A DNA stretch of 64,000 nucleotides from Nocardioides renjunii (GTDB lineage Bacteria; Actinomycetota; Actinomycetes; Propionibacteriales; Nocardioidaceae): NCBI RefSeq assembly GCF_034661175.1, contig NZ_CP141058.1, positions 1,984,001 to 2,048,000 on the forward strand. The letters run 5' to 3'. Position numbers and translations under genes: made by a program. The notes under the pieces were generated by a model. It searched no databases. It saw only the letters and a list, made by a program, of their open reading frames with translations, and was not told the origin of the DNA. The first letter of the stretch is position 1, and every line of letters starts with the position of its first letter. Below, in pieces: positions 45,006 to 56,466 of this stretch.

Positions 45006-45023
45006 ATGTGGATCCAGGACTGA
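45006..45023 (+). CDS. Five-residue leader peptide MWIQD
   Basis: ATG TGG ATC CAG GAC TGA begins 10 bases after the -10 box, so transcription starts just before it and ribosomes should load almost at the 5' end. Stalling of a ribosome on this short frame by an antibiotic could change folding of the 78 bases before the ABC-F start. No other start codon of note lies before the hairpin. It is a prediction from position, not a known family. Confidence 0.5.
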   Translation: MWIQD

Positions 45024-45072
45024 CCCGACTCGCGACCGCGGCGGCGCCCCTCCGGCGCCCGGTGCCCGGCGA

Positions 45073-45095
45073 GTCCTCCCCTGACCCTCGAGGAC
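45073..45095 (+). promoter_or_regulatory. Hairpin covering the ABC-F Shine-Dalgarno
   Basis: GTCCTC (45073-45078) pairs with GAGGAC (45090-45095), the likely ribosome binding site 6 bases before ATG 45102. A second stem, GGCGCC-CCTCC-GGCGCC (45043-45059), lies upstream. AGGAC inside the leader peptide frame (45016-45020) could compete for GTCCT. The set looks like a translation attenuator. Confidence 0.5.
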
Positions 45096-45101
45096 GTCCG
45101 C

Positions 45102-46769
45102 ATGCCTGCCACCCATCCCACCCCCTCCACCACCTCGGCCACCTCGGCCCCGCCCTCCTCCGGCACCCTCGCGCCGCTCGTCGTCGGCGGGCTGTCGGTC
45201 GCCTATCCCGACCGCGCGGTGCTCAGCGACGTCGACCTGCTGGCCCAGCCCGGTCGGCGCATCGGGCTCGTCGGCGAGAACGGCGTCGGCAAGTCGACCC
45301 TGCTGCGGGCCGTCGCCGGCAGGCTCCCGGCCCGGGCCCGGGTCACCGGCACGGTCACGGCGCCGGACGACCTCGTGCTGCTCGGCCAGGAGCCGCCGTT
45401 CCGTGACACGGCCACGGTCGCGGAGGTGCTGGCGATGACGCTCGAGCCGCTGCGGACGGCCGTCGTCGAGGTCGAGCGGTCCGCCGGCCGCGTCGGCACG
45501 GCCGAGGGCGACGCGGCGTACGAGCGGGCGCTGGAGCACGCCGTGGCGCACGACGCCTGGGACGCCGACCGGCGCGCGGCGCTCGCCGCGGCCCGCCTCG
45601 GGCTCGACGGCCTCGACCCGGACCGCGTCGTCGCCACCCTGTCGGGCGGCCAGCGCACCCGGCTGGCGCTGGCGACGATCATGACGACGCGGCCGGCGTG
45701 CCTGCTGCTGGACGAGCCGACCAACCACCTCGACGACGACGCGGTCGAGGTGCTGACCGCGTTCCTGCGCGACCTGCCCGGGGTCGTCCTCCTGGCTAGC
45801 CACGACCGCGTGCTGCTGGACGACGTGTGCACCGACCTCGTCGACCTCGACGCCGGCGCCCTCGGCACCGACGGCAGGGGCGGGCGTCGGTTCGGCGGCG
45901 GCTGGTCGGCGTACGAAGCCGCGCGGGCCGACGCCCGGCGGCGGTGGGAGGAGACGTGGGCCGCGCAGCAGGAGGAGATCGCCCGGCTGCGCGAGGGGAC
46001 GCGGATCGGCACCGGCGCCATCGCCCACGACCGCGGCCCTCGTGACGGCGACAAGTTCATCTACTCCTTCAAGGGCGGGCGGGTCGAGCAGGCGCTGGCC
46101 CGGCGCAAGAAGGACGCGCAGCGCCGGCTCGAGGTCGCCGAGCGCGAGCAGGTGCGCAAGCCGCCCGTGCCGCTGTCCTTCCGCGGCGACCTCACCGCGG
46201 CGGCGACCGGACGCCTCGTCCAGGTCCGCGACGCCGAGGTGCGCGGTCGGTTGCGCCTGGCCCGTCTCGACCTGGCGGCGGGGGAGCACCTGCTGGTGAC
46301 CGGCCCCAACGGCTCGGGCAAGTCGACGCTCCTCGGGGTGCTGTCCGGCCGGCTCACACCCACCGGCGGCTCGGTCGACGTCTCCGCGCGCACGGTCCGC
46401 GAGCTCACCCAGGACCCGGAGGTGGACGACCCGGCGCGCTCGGCCGGGGTGACGTACGACGCCGCGGTGCGTGACCTCCTCGACCCGCCCGCCCTGCGCG
46501 ACCTCGGCCTGCTGCACCCGCGGGACCACCGCACGCCGGTCGGCAGCCTGTCGGTGGGCCAGCGACGCCGCCTCGGCCTGGCGGTGGCGATCGCGGCCGC
46601 ACCGGACCTGCTGCTCCTCGACGAGCCGACCAACCACGTGTCCCTCGCGCTGGCCGGCGAGCTCGAGGAGGCGCTCGCCACATCTCCGGGAGGCGTCGTG
46701 CTGGCCTCGCACGACCGCTGGCTGCGCCGGCGCTGGGAGGGGTCCGCACTGGCGTTGACGGCCTGGTGA
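45102..46769 (+). CDS. ABC-F family ATP-binding protein (probable ribosome-protection factor)
   Basis: 555 residues. Two ATPase domains: Walker A GENGVGKST (about 64) and GPNGSGKST (about 403), signatures LSGGQRTRLALA and LSVGQRRRLGLA, Walker B LLLDEPTNHLD and LLLDEPTNHVS. The linker between them (about 265-365, charged, ARADARRRWEETWAAQQEEIARL...) is the P-site tRNA-interaction region. No membrane domain, so cytosolic. ABC-F proteins bind the ribosomal E site; resistance members push drugs off the peptidyl-transferase centre. Leader peptide, hairpin and WhiB7-like promoter favour a drug-inducible resistance role. The N-terminal 25 residues are Ser/Thr/Pro-rich. Confidence 0.85.
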   Translation: MPATHPTPSTTSATSAPPSSGTLAPLVVGGLSVAYPDRAVLSDVDLLAQPGRRIGLVGENGVGKSTLLRAVAGRLPARARVTGTVTAPDDLVLLGQEPPFRDTATVAEVLAMTLEPLRTAVVEVERSAGRVGTAEGDAAYERALEHAVAHDAWDADRRAALAAARLGLDGLDPDRVVATLSGGQRTRLALATIMTTRPACLLLDEPTNHLDDDAVEVLTAFLRDLPGVVLLASHDRVLLDDVCTDLVDLDAGALGTDGRGGRRFGGGWSAYEAARADARRRWEETWAAQQEEIARLREGTRIGTGAIAHDRGPRDGDKFIYSFKGGRVEQALARRKKDAQRRLEVAEREQVRKPPVPLSFRGDLTAAATGRLVQVRDAEVRGRLRLARLDLAAGEHLLVTGPNGSGKSTLLGVLSGRLTPTGGSVDVSARTVRELTQDPEVDDPARSAGVTYDAAVRDLLDPPALRDLGLLHPRDHRTPVGSLSVGQRRRLGLAVAIAAAPDLLLLDEPTNHVSLALAGELEEALATSPGGVVLASHDRWLRRRWEGSALALTAW

Positions 46770-46843
46770 GGACCGGCGCTGGTGAGGGGTCGCAGGGCCC
46801 GCCGGCTCGTGGACGGGATGCCGTCGCGGGGCGGGTCCGCTGG

Positions 46844-46849
46844 TAGGGT
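46844..46849 (+). promoter_or_regulatory. -10 box TAGGGT of the carA block
   Basis: TAGGGT 16 bases before the PyrR leader; same box as at pyrR. Confidence 0.55.
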
Positions 46850-46864
46850 CTGCGACGGCTCGAA

Positions 46865-46904
46865 CATCCTTTAACGATCCGTCCCGTGAGGCGGAGAAGG
46901 AGGT
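46865..46904 (+). promoter_or_regulatory. PyrR-binding leader RNA before carA
   Basis: 39 of 40 bases match the pyrR leader: CATCCTTTAACGA, loop GTCCCGTGAGGC, and Shine-Dalgarno AAGGAGGT (46897-46904). TCCTT (46867-46871) can pair with AAGGA (46897-46901). The single change (GCC to TCC) is outside the binding loop. Spacing to ATG 46910 is 5 bases, shorter than at pyrR, so carA should translate better when derepressed. Confidence 0.85.
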
Positions 46905-46909
46905 ACGGC

Positions 46910-48147
46910 ATGGCATCGCCTGCCCGGAATCTGCCCCACCGGACCCCGCCCGTCCCGGCCCTGATGGTCCTCGAGGACGGCCGCGTCTTCCGCGGTGAGT
47001 CCTTCGGCGCCGAGGGCGAGACCTTCGGCGAAGCGGTCTTCTCCACCGGCATGTCCGGCTACCAGGAGACGCTGACCGACCCCAGCTACCACCGCCAGGT
47101 CGTCGTCATGACGGCCCCGCACGTCGGCAACACCGGCATGAACGACGAGGACACCGAGTCGTCGCGCATCTGGGTCGCCGGCTACGTCGTGCGCGACCCG
47201 GCCCGGGTCCCGTCGAGCTGGCGCAGCGTGCGGACGCTCGCCGACGACCTGCGCGACCAGGGTGTCGTGGGGATCAGTGGCGTCGACACCCGCGCCCTCA
47301 CCCGGCACCTGCGCGAGCGGGGCGCGATGCGGGTCGGCATCTCCACCACCGAGACCGACGTCGACCGGCTGCTCGCCCGCGTGCGGGAGTCCGGCGAGAT
47401 GGTCGGTGCCAACCTCAGCGAGGCGGTCAGCACCCCCGAGGCCTACGTCGTGCCTGCGCAGGGCGAGAAGCGCTTCACCGTCGCAGCGGTCGACCTCGGC
47501 ATCAAGGCCAACACCCCGCGCATGATGAGCGAGCGCGGCATCGAGGTGCACGTGCTGCCCGCCACGGCCAGCCTCGAGGACGTCCAGGCCGTCGGCCCCG
47601 ACGGGCTGTTCTTCTCCAACGGGCCGGGCGACCCCGCCGCGACGACCGGGCAGGTCGAGCTGCTCCAGGACGCGCTGCGCGCCGGGATCCCCTACTTCGG
47701 GATCTGCTTCGGCAACCAGCTCTTCGGCCGGGCGCTCGGGTTCGGCACCTACAAGCTCACGTACGGGCACCGCGGCATCAACCAGCCGGTCATGGACCGC
47801 ACGACCGGCAAGGTCGAGGTGACCTCGCACAACCACGGGTTCGCCGTCGACGCGCCGCTGACCGGGACGACCACGACCGAGCTCGGGGAGGCCGCGGTCA
47901 GCCACGTGTGCCTCAACGACGACGTCGTCGAGGGCCTCGAGCTGCGCGACGCCGAGGGCAACCTCACGGCGTTCTCCGTGCAGTACCACCCGGAGTCCGC
48001 GGCGGGCCCGCACGACGCGGCGTACCTCTTCGACCGGTTCACCGACCTGATGGCCGGCTCGTCCGGCCGGACCAGCACCAGCACCAGCACCAGCACCAGC
48101 ACCGACCGCAGCACCGACCGCAGCACCGACCACGAGGGAGCTCGCTG

Positions 48148-48148
<1 letters not shown>
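46910..48148 (+). CDS. carA: Carbamoyl-phosphate synthase, small subunit
   Basis: 412 residues. N-terminal domain ([20 protein letters not shown]...[11 protein letters not shown]) and a C-terminal class I glutamine amidotransferase with nucleophile Cys in [17 protein letters not shown] and catalytic His-Glu in [12 protein letters not shown]. It makes ammonia from glutamine for CarB. An in-frame GTG inside the leader was rejected. The last about 28 residues ([21 protein letters not shown] in part) are a low-complexity tail encoded by hexamer and 12-mer repeats, absent from ordinary CarA. Overlaps carB by one base. Confidence 0.95.
48071..48133 (+). repeat. Tandem repeats at the 3' end of carA
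   Basis: ACCAGC repeated about 5.5 times (48071-48103), then GACCGCAGCACC repeated twice (48104-48127) with a partial third. Frame kept; adds Ser/Thr then Asp/Arg/Ser/Thr residues to the CarA tail. Confidence 0.85.
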
Positions 48149-51495
<3,347 letters not shown>

Positions 51496-51498
51496 GTC

Positions 51499-52587
51499 GT
51501 GCGCCCCTACGACGTCGTCTTCGAGCAGGCCCTGACGCGGGCCGACCCCGAGCGCATCCACCACGCGGCGTTCCGGGCGATTCGGGCCGCGGGTCCGCTC
51601 ACCCGGCGCGCGGTGCGGGTGCCGGGTGCCCCGGTCCACGCGATGGGCCTGCGGTTCCCGCACCCGCTCGGCCTGGCCGCGGGCTTCGACAAGAACGCCG
51701 TGGGGATCGACGGCCTCGCCGCGCTGGGCTTCGGCCACGTCGAGGTCGGCACGGTCACCGGCGAGGCGCAGCCGGGCAACCCGCGCCCGCGGCTCTTCCG
51801 GCTGACCGCCGACCGCGCGATCGTCAACCGGATGGGCTTCAACAACGACGGCGCCGAGGTGGTCGCCCGACGCCTGACCGCCTGGCGGGACGCGCACCAC
51901 GAGCGGAGCCGCCGGGCCGCCCGGCGCAACGGGTTCGCCACGTCTCCCGGTGCGCCACCCCCGATCCTCGGGGTCAACATCGGCAAGACCAAGGTCGTCC
52001 CCGAGGAGGAGGCCGCGCGCGACTACGAGAAGTCCGCCGGCCTGCTCGCCCCCCACGCCGACTACCTCGTCGTCAACGTGTCCTCGCCCAACACGCCCGG
52101 CCTGCGCGACCTGCAGGCCGTCGAGAAGCTCGAGCCCCTGCTCGCCGCCGTACGCCGTCGCGCCGACGAGGTCCGGCCCCACGACCGGGTCCCGCTGCTG
52201 GTGAAGATCGCGCCCGACCTCAGCGACGACGACGTCCTCGCCGTCGCCGACCTCGCCGTCGCGAGCGGCCTCGACGGGATCATCGCCACCAACACGACCA
52301 TCAGCCGTGACGGGCTGGCCAGCAGCGCGGACACCGTCGAGGCCACCGGCGCCGGTGGCCTCAGCGGCCGCCCCCTGACCCACCGCTCCGAGGCCGTGGT
52401 GCGGATGCTGCGCGACCGGGTCGGTCCCGACCTGACGCTGATCGGCGTCGGTGGGGTCACCACCCTCGACGACGCCCGCCGCCGCCTCGCCGCCGGCGCC
52501 GACCTGCTCCAGGCCTACACCGCCTTCGTCTACGAGGGCCCGCTCTGGCCGCGACGCATCGTGCGGGGGCTCGCCGCGGATGCCTGA
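51499..52587 (+). CDS. pyrD: Dihydroorotate dehydrogenase, quinone-dependent (class 2)
   Basis: 362 residues from GTG three bases after carB. Class 2 marks: N-terminal amphipathic extension ([25 protein letters not shown]), [19 protein letters not shown], and the catalytic serine in [19 protein letters not shown]-binding [26 protein letters not shown] is intact. It oxidises dihydroorotate to orotate at the membrane, passing electrons to menaquinone. The presence of this complete enzyme makes the following PyrK/PyrD-like pair redundant for UMP synthesis. Confidence 0.95.
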   Translation: MRPYDVVFEQALTRADPERIHHAAFRAIRAAGPLTRRAVRVPGAPVHAMGLRFPHPLGLAAGFDKNAVGIDGLAALGFGHVEVGTVTGEAQPGNPRPRLFRLTADRAIVNRMGFNNDGAEVVARRLTAWRDAHHERSRRAARRNGFATSPGAPPPILGVNIGKTKVVPEEEAARDYEKSAGLLAPHADYLVVNVSSPNTPGLRDLQAVEKLEPLLAAVRRRADEVRPHDRVPLLVKIAPDLSDDDVLAVADLAVASGLDGIIATNTTISRDGLASSADTVEATGAGGLSGRPLTHRSEAVVRMLRDRVGPDLTLIGVGGVTTLDDARRRLAAGADLLQAYTAFVYEGPLWPRRIVRGLAADA

Positions 52588-52592
52588 CCGCG

Positions 52593-52616
52593 ATGACGGC
52601 GGCGATGACGGCGGCG
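52593..52616 (+). repeat. Duplicated 12-mer creating extra start codons for the PyrK-like gene
   Basis: ATGACGGCGGCG twice in tandem, followed by ATGGCTGAG. Each copy offers an ATG in the same frame, giving N-termini MTAAMTAAMAER, MTAAMAER or MAER. Confidence 0.85.
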
Positions 52617-53438
52617 ATGGCTGAGCGCCCGGCGGAGCCGCGCGGCCCGGTCCACGTCGACGGCGAGGTGGTCGCCACCAAGCGGGTCGGCGGCTACCGC
52701 CACCTCACGCTCACCGCGCCGGGGGTCCCCGAGCGGTTCCGCGCCGGCAGCTTCGTGGCGGTGACCGTGGAGGGCCACGTGGCCCGGCGTGCCCTGTGGA
52801 TCCACCGCGTCCGCGCCTCCTCCGCCTTCGGACCGACGCTCGACGTCGTCGTCGACGTACGGGGGAGCGGCACCGCGTGGCTGGCGGCCCAGCCGGTCGG
52901 CACGAAGGTCGCCGTCACGGGGCCGCTGGGCCGTCCGTTCGCGCTGCCCAAGGAGGCGGTGTCCTGCCTGCTGGTCGGCGAGGGCTACGCCGCAGCACCG
53001 CTGTTCCCGCTCGCCGAGCGGTTGCGCGAGCGCGGCTGCGCCGTGTCGCTCGTCGTGTCGGCCCCCGACGAGGCGCACCTGCTCTCCGCGCTCGAGGCCC
53101 GCCGCTCGGTGCGCTCGGTCACCGTGCTCACCGCCGACGGGTCGGTGGGCCAGCGCGGCACGGCCGCCGACCACCTCGACGACCTGGTCCGCCGCAGCCG
53201 GGCCGACGTCGTCTACGCCGCCGGCCCCACCGACGTCCTCCGCAGCGCCGCGTCCGCGGCCGAGCAGGTCGGGGCGTGGAGCCAGGTCGCCGTCGAGGTG
53301 CCCACGCCGTGCGGCACCGGGCTGTGCCACGGCTGCCCGCTGCCGGTGGTGGGGGAGGACGGCGTGGACCGCGTCGTCCGGGCCTGCGCGGAGGGCCCGG
53401 TCGTCCGGGGCGACCGCGTCCGGTGGGACGCTCTGTGA
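52593..53438 (+). CDS. PyrK-like iron-sulfur flavoprotein (electron-transfer subunit)
   Basis: 281 residues. Ferredoxin-reductase-like FAD domain (GEVVATKRVGGYRHLTLTAPG; RRALWIHRV), NAD-binding stretch LLVGEGYAAAPLFPLAERL (about 128-146), and a C-terminal [2Fe-2S] motif CGTGLCHGC with a fourth Cys in VRACAEGP. This is the layout of PyrK, which links NAD+ to class 1B dihydroorotate dehydrogenase. Three in-frame ATGs (52593, 52605, 52617) arise from a duplicated ATGACGGCGGCG, so the true start is uncertain. Stop overlaps the PyrD-like gene (GTGA). Confidence 0.85.
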   Translation: MTAAMTAAMAERPAEPRGPVHVDGEVVATKRVGGYRHLTLTAPGVPERFRAGSFVAVTVEGHVARRALWIHRVRASSAFGPTLDVVVDVRGSGTAWLAAQPVGTKVAVTGPLGRPFALPKEAVSCLLVGEGYAAAPLFPLAERLRERGCAVSLVVSAPDEAHLLSALEARRSVRSVTVLTADGSVGQRGTAADHLDDLVRRSRADVVYAAGPTDVLRSAASAAEQVGAWSQVAVEVPTPCGTGLCHGCPLPVVGEDGVDRVVRACAEGPVVRGDRVRWDAL

Positions 53439-54271
53439 GCGCGCGGGTCCCCGGACCGGTCATGGTCGCCGCCGGCTGCGGCGGCACCGGTCGCGAGCTC
53501 GAGGCGTACGCCGGACCGGCCGGCCTCGACGGCCTCGACCTCGTCACCCGGTCCATCACCCTCGACGCCCGGCCCGGCGGCCCGGGGCCGCGCCTGGTCG
53601 AGGTGCCCGGCGGGCTGGTCAACGCCGTCGGCCTGCCCAATCCCGGCCTCGAGCACTTCCTCGCCACTGAGCTGCCATGGCTCGTGCGGGCCGGCGTGCG
53701 GGTCACCGTGTCAGTGGCCGGCGCCACCATCGGGGAGTACGCCGACCTCGCGCGGCGCCTGAGCCGGGCCCCGGGCGTCGCCGGCCTCGAGGTCAACGTC
53801 GGCGCCCCCGACGAGGCGGGCGCCGGGCTGTTCGAGGTCCGCGAGCCCTTCCACGCCGCCAGCGTCGTCGCCGCCGTCCGCCGCGAGTTCCCCGCCGACC
53901 GACCCGTGCTGGCCAAGCTGCGTCCGGACGTGTCACGGATCGTCGAGGGCGCCCGCGCCTGCCACGAGGCCGGCGCCACGGCCGTGGTGGTGGGCAACGC
54001 CGTCCCGGCCGCCTTCCCCGACGGCCGAGCCGGGGGTCTGAGCGGCCCGGCCGTGGCACCGATCGCGCTGCGCTGCGTCACCGCCGTCCGGGACGCGCTG
54101 CCCGGCGTCCCCACGATCGGGTGCGGCGGCGTCCGTGACGCCGCGTCCGCCCGCGCCTACCTCGCCGCCGGTGCGAGCGCCGTCCAGGTGGGCACCGCCC
54201 TGCTCCACGACCCCACGACCGTCGCCCGGCTCCGGGACCACCTCACGCCGACCTCCGAGGAGATGCGATGA
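53435..54271 (+). CDS. Class 1 dihydroorotate dehydrogenase-like protein lacking the catalytic cysteine
   Basis: 278 residues. Overall PyrD class 1B pattern: PVMVAAGCGGTGREL, LVTRSITLDARPGGPGPRL, NAVGLPNPGLEHF, VLAKLRPD, GGLSGPAVAPIALRCV and GCGGVRDAASARAYLAAGASAVQVGTALL, so FMN binding looks intact. The active-site segment that normally reads NISCPN is NVGAPDEAGAGL here (about residues 119-130). The base Cys is missing, and the Ser of class 2 is not there either. Either another residue acts as base or the substrate is different. It is fused in translation to the PyrK-like subunit (GTGA) and to pyrF (ATGA). Confidence 0.8.
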   Translation: MSARVPGPVMVAAGCGGTGRELEAYAGPAGLDGLDLVTRSITLDARPGGPGPRLVEVPGGLVNAVGLPNPGLEHFLATELPWLVRAGVRVTVSVAGATIGEYADLARRLSRAPGVAGLEVNVGAPDEAGAGLFEVREPFHAASVVAAVRREFPADRPVLAKLRPDVSRIVEGARACHEAGATAVVVGNAVPAAFPDGRAGGLSGPAVAPIALRCVTAVRDALPGVPTIGCGGVRDAASARAYLAAGASAVQVGTALLHDPTTVARLRDHLTPTSEEMR

Positions 54272-55092
54272 CCCCCTTCGGCACCCGACTGGCCCGGGCC
54301 GTCGACCAGCGCGGCCGCTTCTGCGTCGGCATCGACCCCCACGCCGCCCTGCTGCAGGAGTGGGGGCTCTCGGACGACGTCGCCTCCCTCGAGCGCTTCG
54401 CGCTGACGGTGGTGGAGGCGGTGGCACCGGTCGTCAGCGTCGTCAAGCCGCAGAGCGCGTTCTACGAGCGGTTCGGCAGCAGGGGCGTCGCCGTCCTCGA
54501 GCGGGTTGTCGCCGAGTCGCGCGACGCCGGCGCGCTCGTCCTGCTCGACGTCAAGCGCGGCGACATCGGCTCGACCAGCCAGGCCTACGCCGACGCCTAC
54601 CTCGACCCCTCCTCGCCCCTGGCCGCGGACGCGATCACCGCGAGCCCGTTCCTCGGGTTCGGCTCGCTCGGCCCCATGGTCGAGGCCTGCCACGAGCACG
54701 GCGGCGGGCTGTTCGTCCTCGCGCTGACCTCCAACAAGGAGGGACCCGAGGTGCAGCGGGCCCGCGCCGAGCACGGCACGGTCGCCGGCACGGTGCTCGC
54801 CCACCTGCGCGCGCTCAACGCCGGTGCGGACCCCGTCGGGTCGTTCGGTGCCGTCGTCGGCGCCACCATCGCCGACCACGACGAGGACCTCGACATCAAC
54901 GGCCCCTTCCTCGTGCCCGGCTACGGCGCCCAGGGTGGCACGACCGACGACCTCGCCCGGGTCTTCGGCGCCGCCGCCCGCTGGGCGCTGCCCAGCTCCT
55001 CGCGCGAGGTGCTGCGGGCCGGCCCCGACGTCACGGCCCTGCGCGACGCGGCCCTGCGCGGCAACGACGCCGTCCGGTCCCTGGGCGCGTGA
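54268..55092 (+). CDS. pyrF: Orotidine 5'-phosphate decarboxylase (type 2)
   Basis: 274 residues. Type 2 PyrF marks: GRFCVGIDPHAALL, VVKPQSAFYERFGSRG and the catalytic LLDVKRGDIGSTSQAYA (Lys/Asp), then PFLVPGYGAQGGT for the phosphate. It decarboxylates OMP to UMP, the last pathway step. Coupled upstream by ATGA and downstream by GTGA to a 99-residue hypothetical. Orotate phosphoribosyltransferase (pyrE) is not in the window, so one step is encoded elsewhere. Confidence 0.95.
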   Translation: MTPFGTRLARAVDQRGRFCVGIDPHAALLQEWGLSDDVASLERFALTVVEAVAPVVSVVKPQSAFYERFGSRGVAVLERVVAESRDAGALVLLDVKRGDIGSTSQAYADAYLDPSSPLAADAITASPFLGFGSLGPMVEACHEHGGGLFVLALTSNKEGPEVQRARAEHGTVAGTVLAHLRALNAGADPVGSFGAVVGATIADHDEDLDINGPFLVPGYGAQGGTTDDLARVFGAAARWALPSSSREVLRAGPDVTALRDAALRGNDAVRSLGA

Positions 55093-55388
55093 GGCGGCTC
55101 GCCCTCCTCCTGCTGCTGGCCGCCCTGGCCGACGAGGCCCCGGGCGACATCGCCGACGACTGGGCCGCGGTGATCGACCCGCTGCGCGACCTCCGGCAGG
55201 TCCTGGCCGACCACGGCGTGGACGCGTCGTCGTACGACGCACGCAAGCCGCCGGTCGGTCTCGACCGCCACGCGCGTCGGACCATCGAGGCCGCCGCCCG
55301 CCGGGCCGGCTCCGCGCGCACGGTCGAGGCGATGGCGGCCCTCGAGCACCACGCGCGGGACGTGTGCGGGACGCCGCTGTCCCGCTAG
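55089..55388 (+). CDS. Small hypothetical protein (99 aa) coupled to pyrF
   Basis: 99 residues from a GTG that overlaps the pyrF stop (GTGA). A short hydrophobic run at the N-terminus (VRRLALLLLLAALADEAPG) could be a weak membrane segment. The rest is helical and Arg/Ala/Asp-rich: DWAAVIDPLRDLRQVLADHGVDASSY, then RHARRTIEAAARRAGSARTVEAMAALEHHARDV. No family recognised. The overlap and neighbour-like codon use support a real gene, but it could be a chance frame in GC-rich DNA. Confidence 0.5.
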   Translation: MRRLALLLLLAALADEAPGDIADDWAAVIDPLRDLRQVLADHGVDASSYDARKPPVGLDRHARRTIEAAARRAGSARTVEAMAALEHHARDVCGTPLSR

Positions 55389-55442
55389 GTGACGCCCGGT
55401 GATGGTGAACGTCACGTCGACGGACCGGCGCCGAGGGCTCGA

Positions 55443-55472
55443 TTGCCTGCCCGCTCGCGACGTGACTAGATT
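55443..55472 (+). promoter_or_regulatory. Promoter of mihF (TTGCCT - 18 - TAGATT)
   Basis: -35 TTGCCT (55443-55448), 18-base spacer, -10 TAGATT (55467-55472), giving a start near 55479 and a leader of about 38 bases with GAAGGA before the GTG. One of the few complete sigma-70-type promoters seen here. The gap before it (55389-55442) has only a weak GTGACG/CGTCAC hairpin. Confidence 0.6.
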
Positions 55473-55516
55473 GAGCAACCACCGCCGGACCCCCGACCTC
55501 CCGAAGGACAGCTTTC

Positions 55517-55840
55517 GTGGCCTTGCCCCCTCTGACGCCCGAGCAGCGCCAGGCAGCCCTCGACAAGGCTGCGGCCTCCCGACGCGAGCGGGCCGAGGTC
55601 AAGAACCGCCTGAAGAACTCCGGCGGGTCCATCCTCGACGTGCTCCACGAGGGGCAGACCAACGAGGTCATCGGCAAGATGCGGGTCGTCGAGCTGCTCC
55701 AGTCGGTGCCCGGCCTCGGCCGCGTCCGTGCCCGCCAGGTCATGCAGCGGCTCGGCATCGCCGAGAGCCGCCGGGTCCGCGGGCTCGGCGTCAAGCAGGT
55801 CGCGGCGCTCGAGCGTGAGTTCGGCCCCGACCCGTCGTGA
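55517..55840 (+). CDS. mihF: Integration host factor, actinobacterial type (mIHF)
   Basis: 107 residues from GTG. Signature [32 protein letters not shown], then the helix-two-turn-helix region [36 protein letters not shown] small nucleoid protein unrelated in fold to HU/IHF that binds and bends DNA with little sequence preference; essential in mycobacteria. Its stop overlaps gmk (GTGA), a conserved actinobacterial neighbourhood (pyrF-mihF-gmk-rpoZ-coaBC-metK-priA). Confidence 0.94.
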   Translation: MALPPLTPEQRQAALDKAAASRRERAEVKNRLKNSGGSILDVLHEGQTNEVIGKMRVVELLQSVPGLGRVRARQVMQRLGIAESRRVRGLGVKQVAALEREFGPDPS

Positions 55841-56451
55841 TCGAGGCAGAGCCCGCTCCCGCGGCAAGCACCCCCACCCGCCGCTCCCGGCTGATCGTCC
55901 TCGCCGGCCCCACCGCCGTCGGCAAGGGCACCGTGGCCGCCGCCGTGCGCGAGACCCACCCGGAGGTCTGGCTGTCGGTGTCCGCGACCACCCGGCCGCC
56001 GCGGCCCGGCGAGGAGAACGGCGTCCACTACTGGTTCGTCTCCGACGAGGAGTTCGACGCCATGATCGACAAGGGCGACCTGCTGGAGTGGGCGGTCGTC
56101 CACAAGGCGGCGCGCTACGGCACTCCACGGGCCCCGGTCGAGCTCGCCGTCGCCTCCGGGCACCCGGCGATGCTGGAGATCGACCTTCAAGGCGCGCGCC
56201 AGGTGCGCGAGACGATGCCCGAGGCGCTGTTCGTCTTCCTCAAGCCGCCGTCGTGGGACGAGCTCGTACGCCGCCTCGTCGGCCGCGGCACCGAGAGCGA
56301 GGCCGAGCGCGAGCGCCGGCTCGAGACCGCGCGGGCCGAGCTGGCCGCCGAGAGCGAGTTCGACGTGACCATCGTCAACCACGAAGTTCACGCTGCTGCC
56401 GACGAGTTGGTAGCCTTGATGGTTGGTCCTGCTTCACCCTCTTCTGACTAG
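55837..56451 (+). CDS. gmk: Guanylate kinase
   Basis: 204 residues from GTG. P-loop [16 protein letters not shown] (about 22-37), GMP-binding [23 protein letters not shown] and [12 protein letters not shown]. It phosphorylates GMP to GDP. The P-loop reads GPTAVGKG rather than the commoner GPSGVGKG, a conservative change. The rpoZ promoter appears to lie inside its last codons. Confidence 0.95.
   Translation: MIEAEPAPAASTPTRRSRLIVLAGPTAVGKGTVAAAVRETHPEVWLSVSATTRPPRPGEENGVHYWFVSDEEFDAMIDKGDLLEWAVVHKAARYGTPRAPVELAVASGHPAMLEIDLQGARQVRETMPEALFVFLKPPSWDELVRRLVGRGTESEAERERRLETARAELAAESEFDVTIVNHEVHAAADELVALMVGPASPSSD
56387..56416 (+). promoter_or_regulatory. Possible rpoZ promoter within the end of gmk
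   Basis: TTCACG (56387-56392), 18-base spacer, TAGCCT (56411-56416). It would give rpoZ a 5' leader of about 45 bases. Confidence 0.4.
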
Positions 56452-56466
56452 CGAGGCACCTGCACC

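Noticed and set aside
46886..46909. Upstream GTG start for carA (and the equivalent GTG at 39562 for pyrR)
   Set aside because: Both lie inside the PyrR leader loop and would translate the Shine-Dalgarno; ATG 46910 and ATG 39592 fit the ribosome site and protein families.
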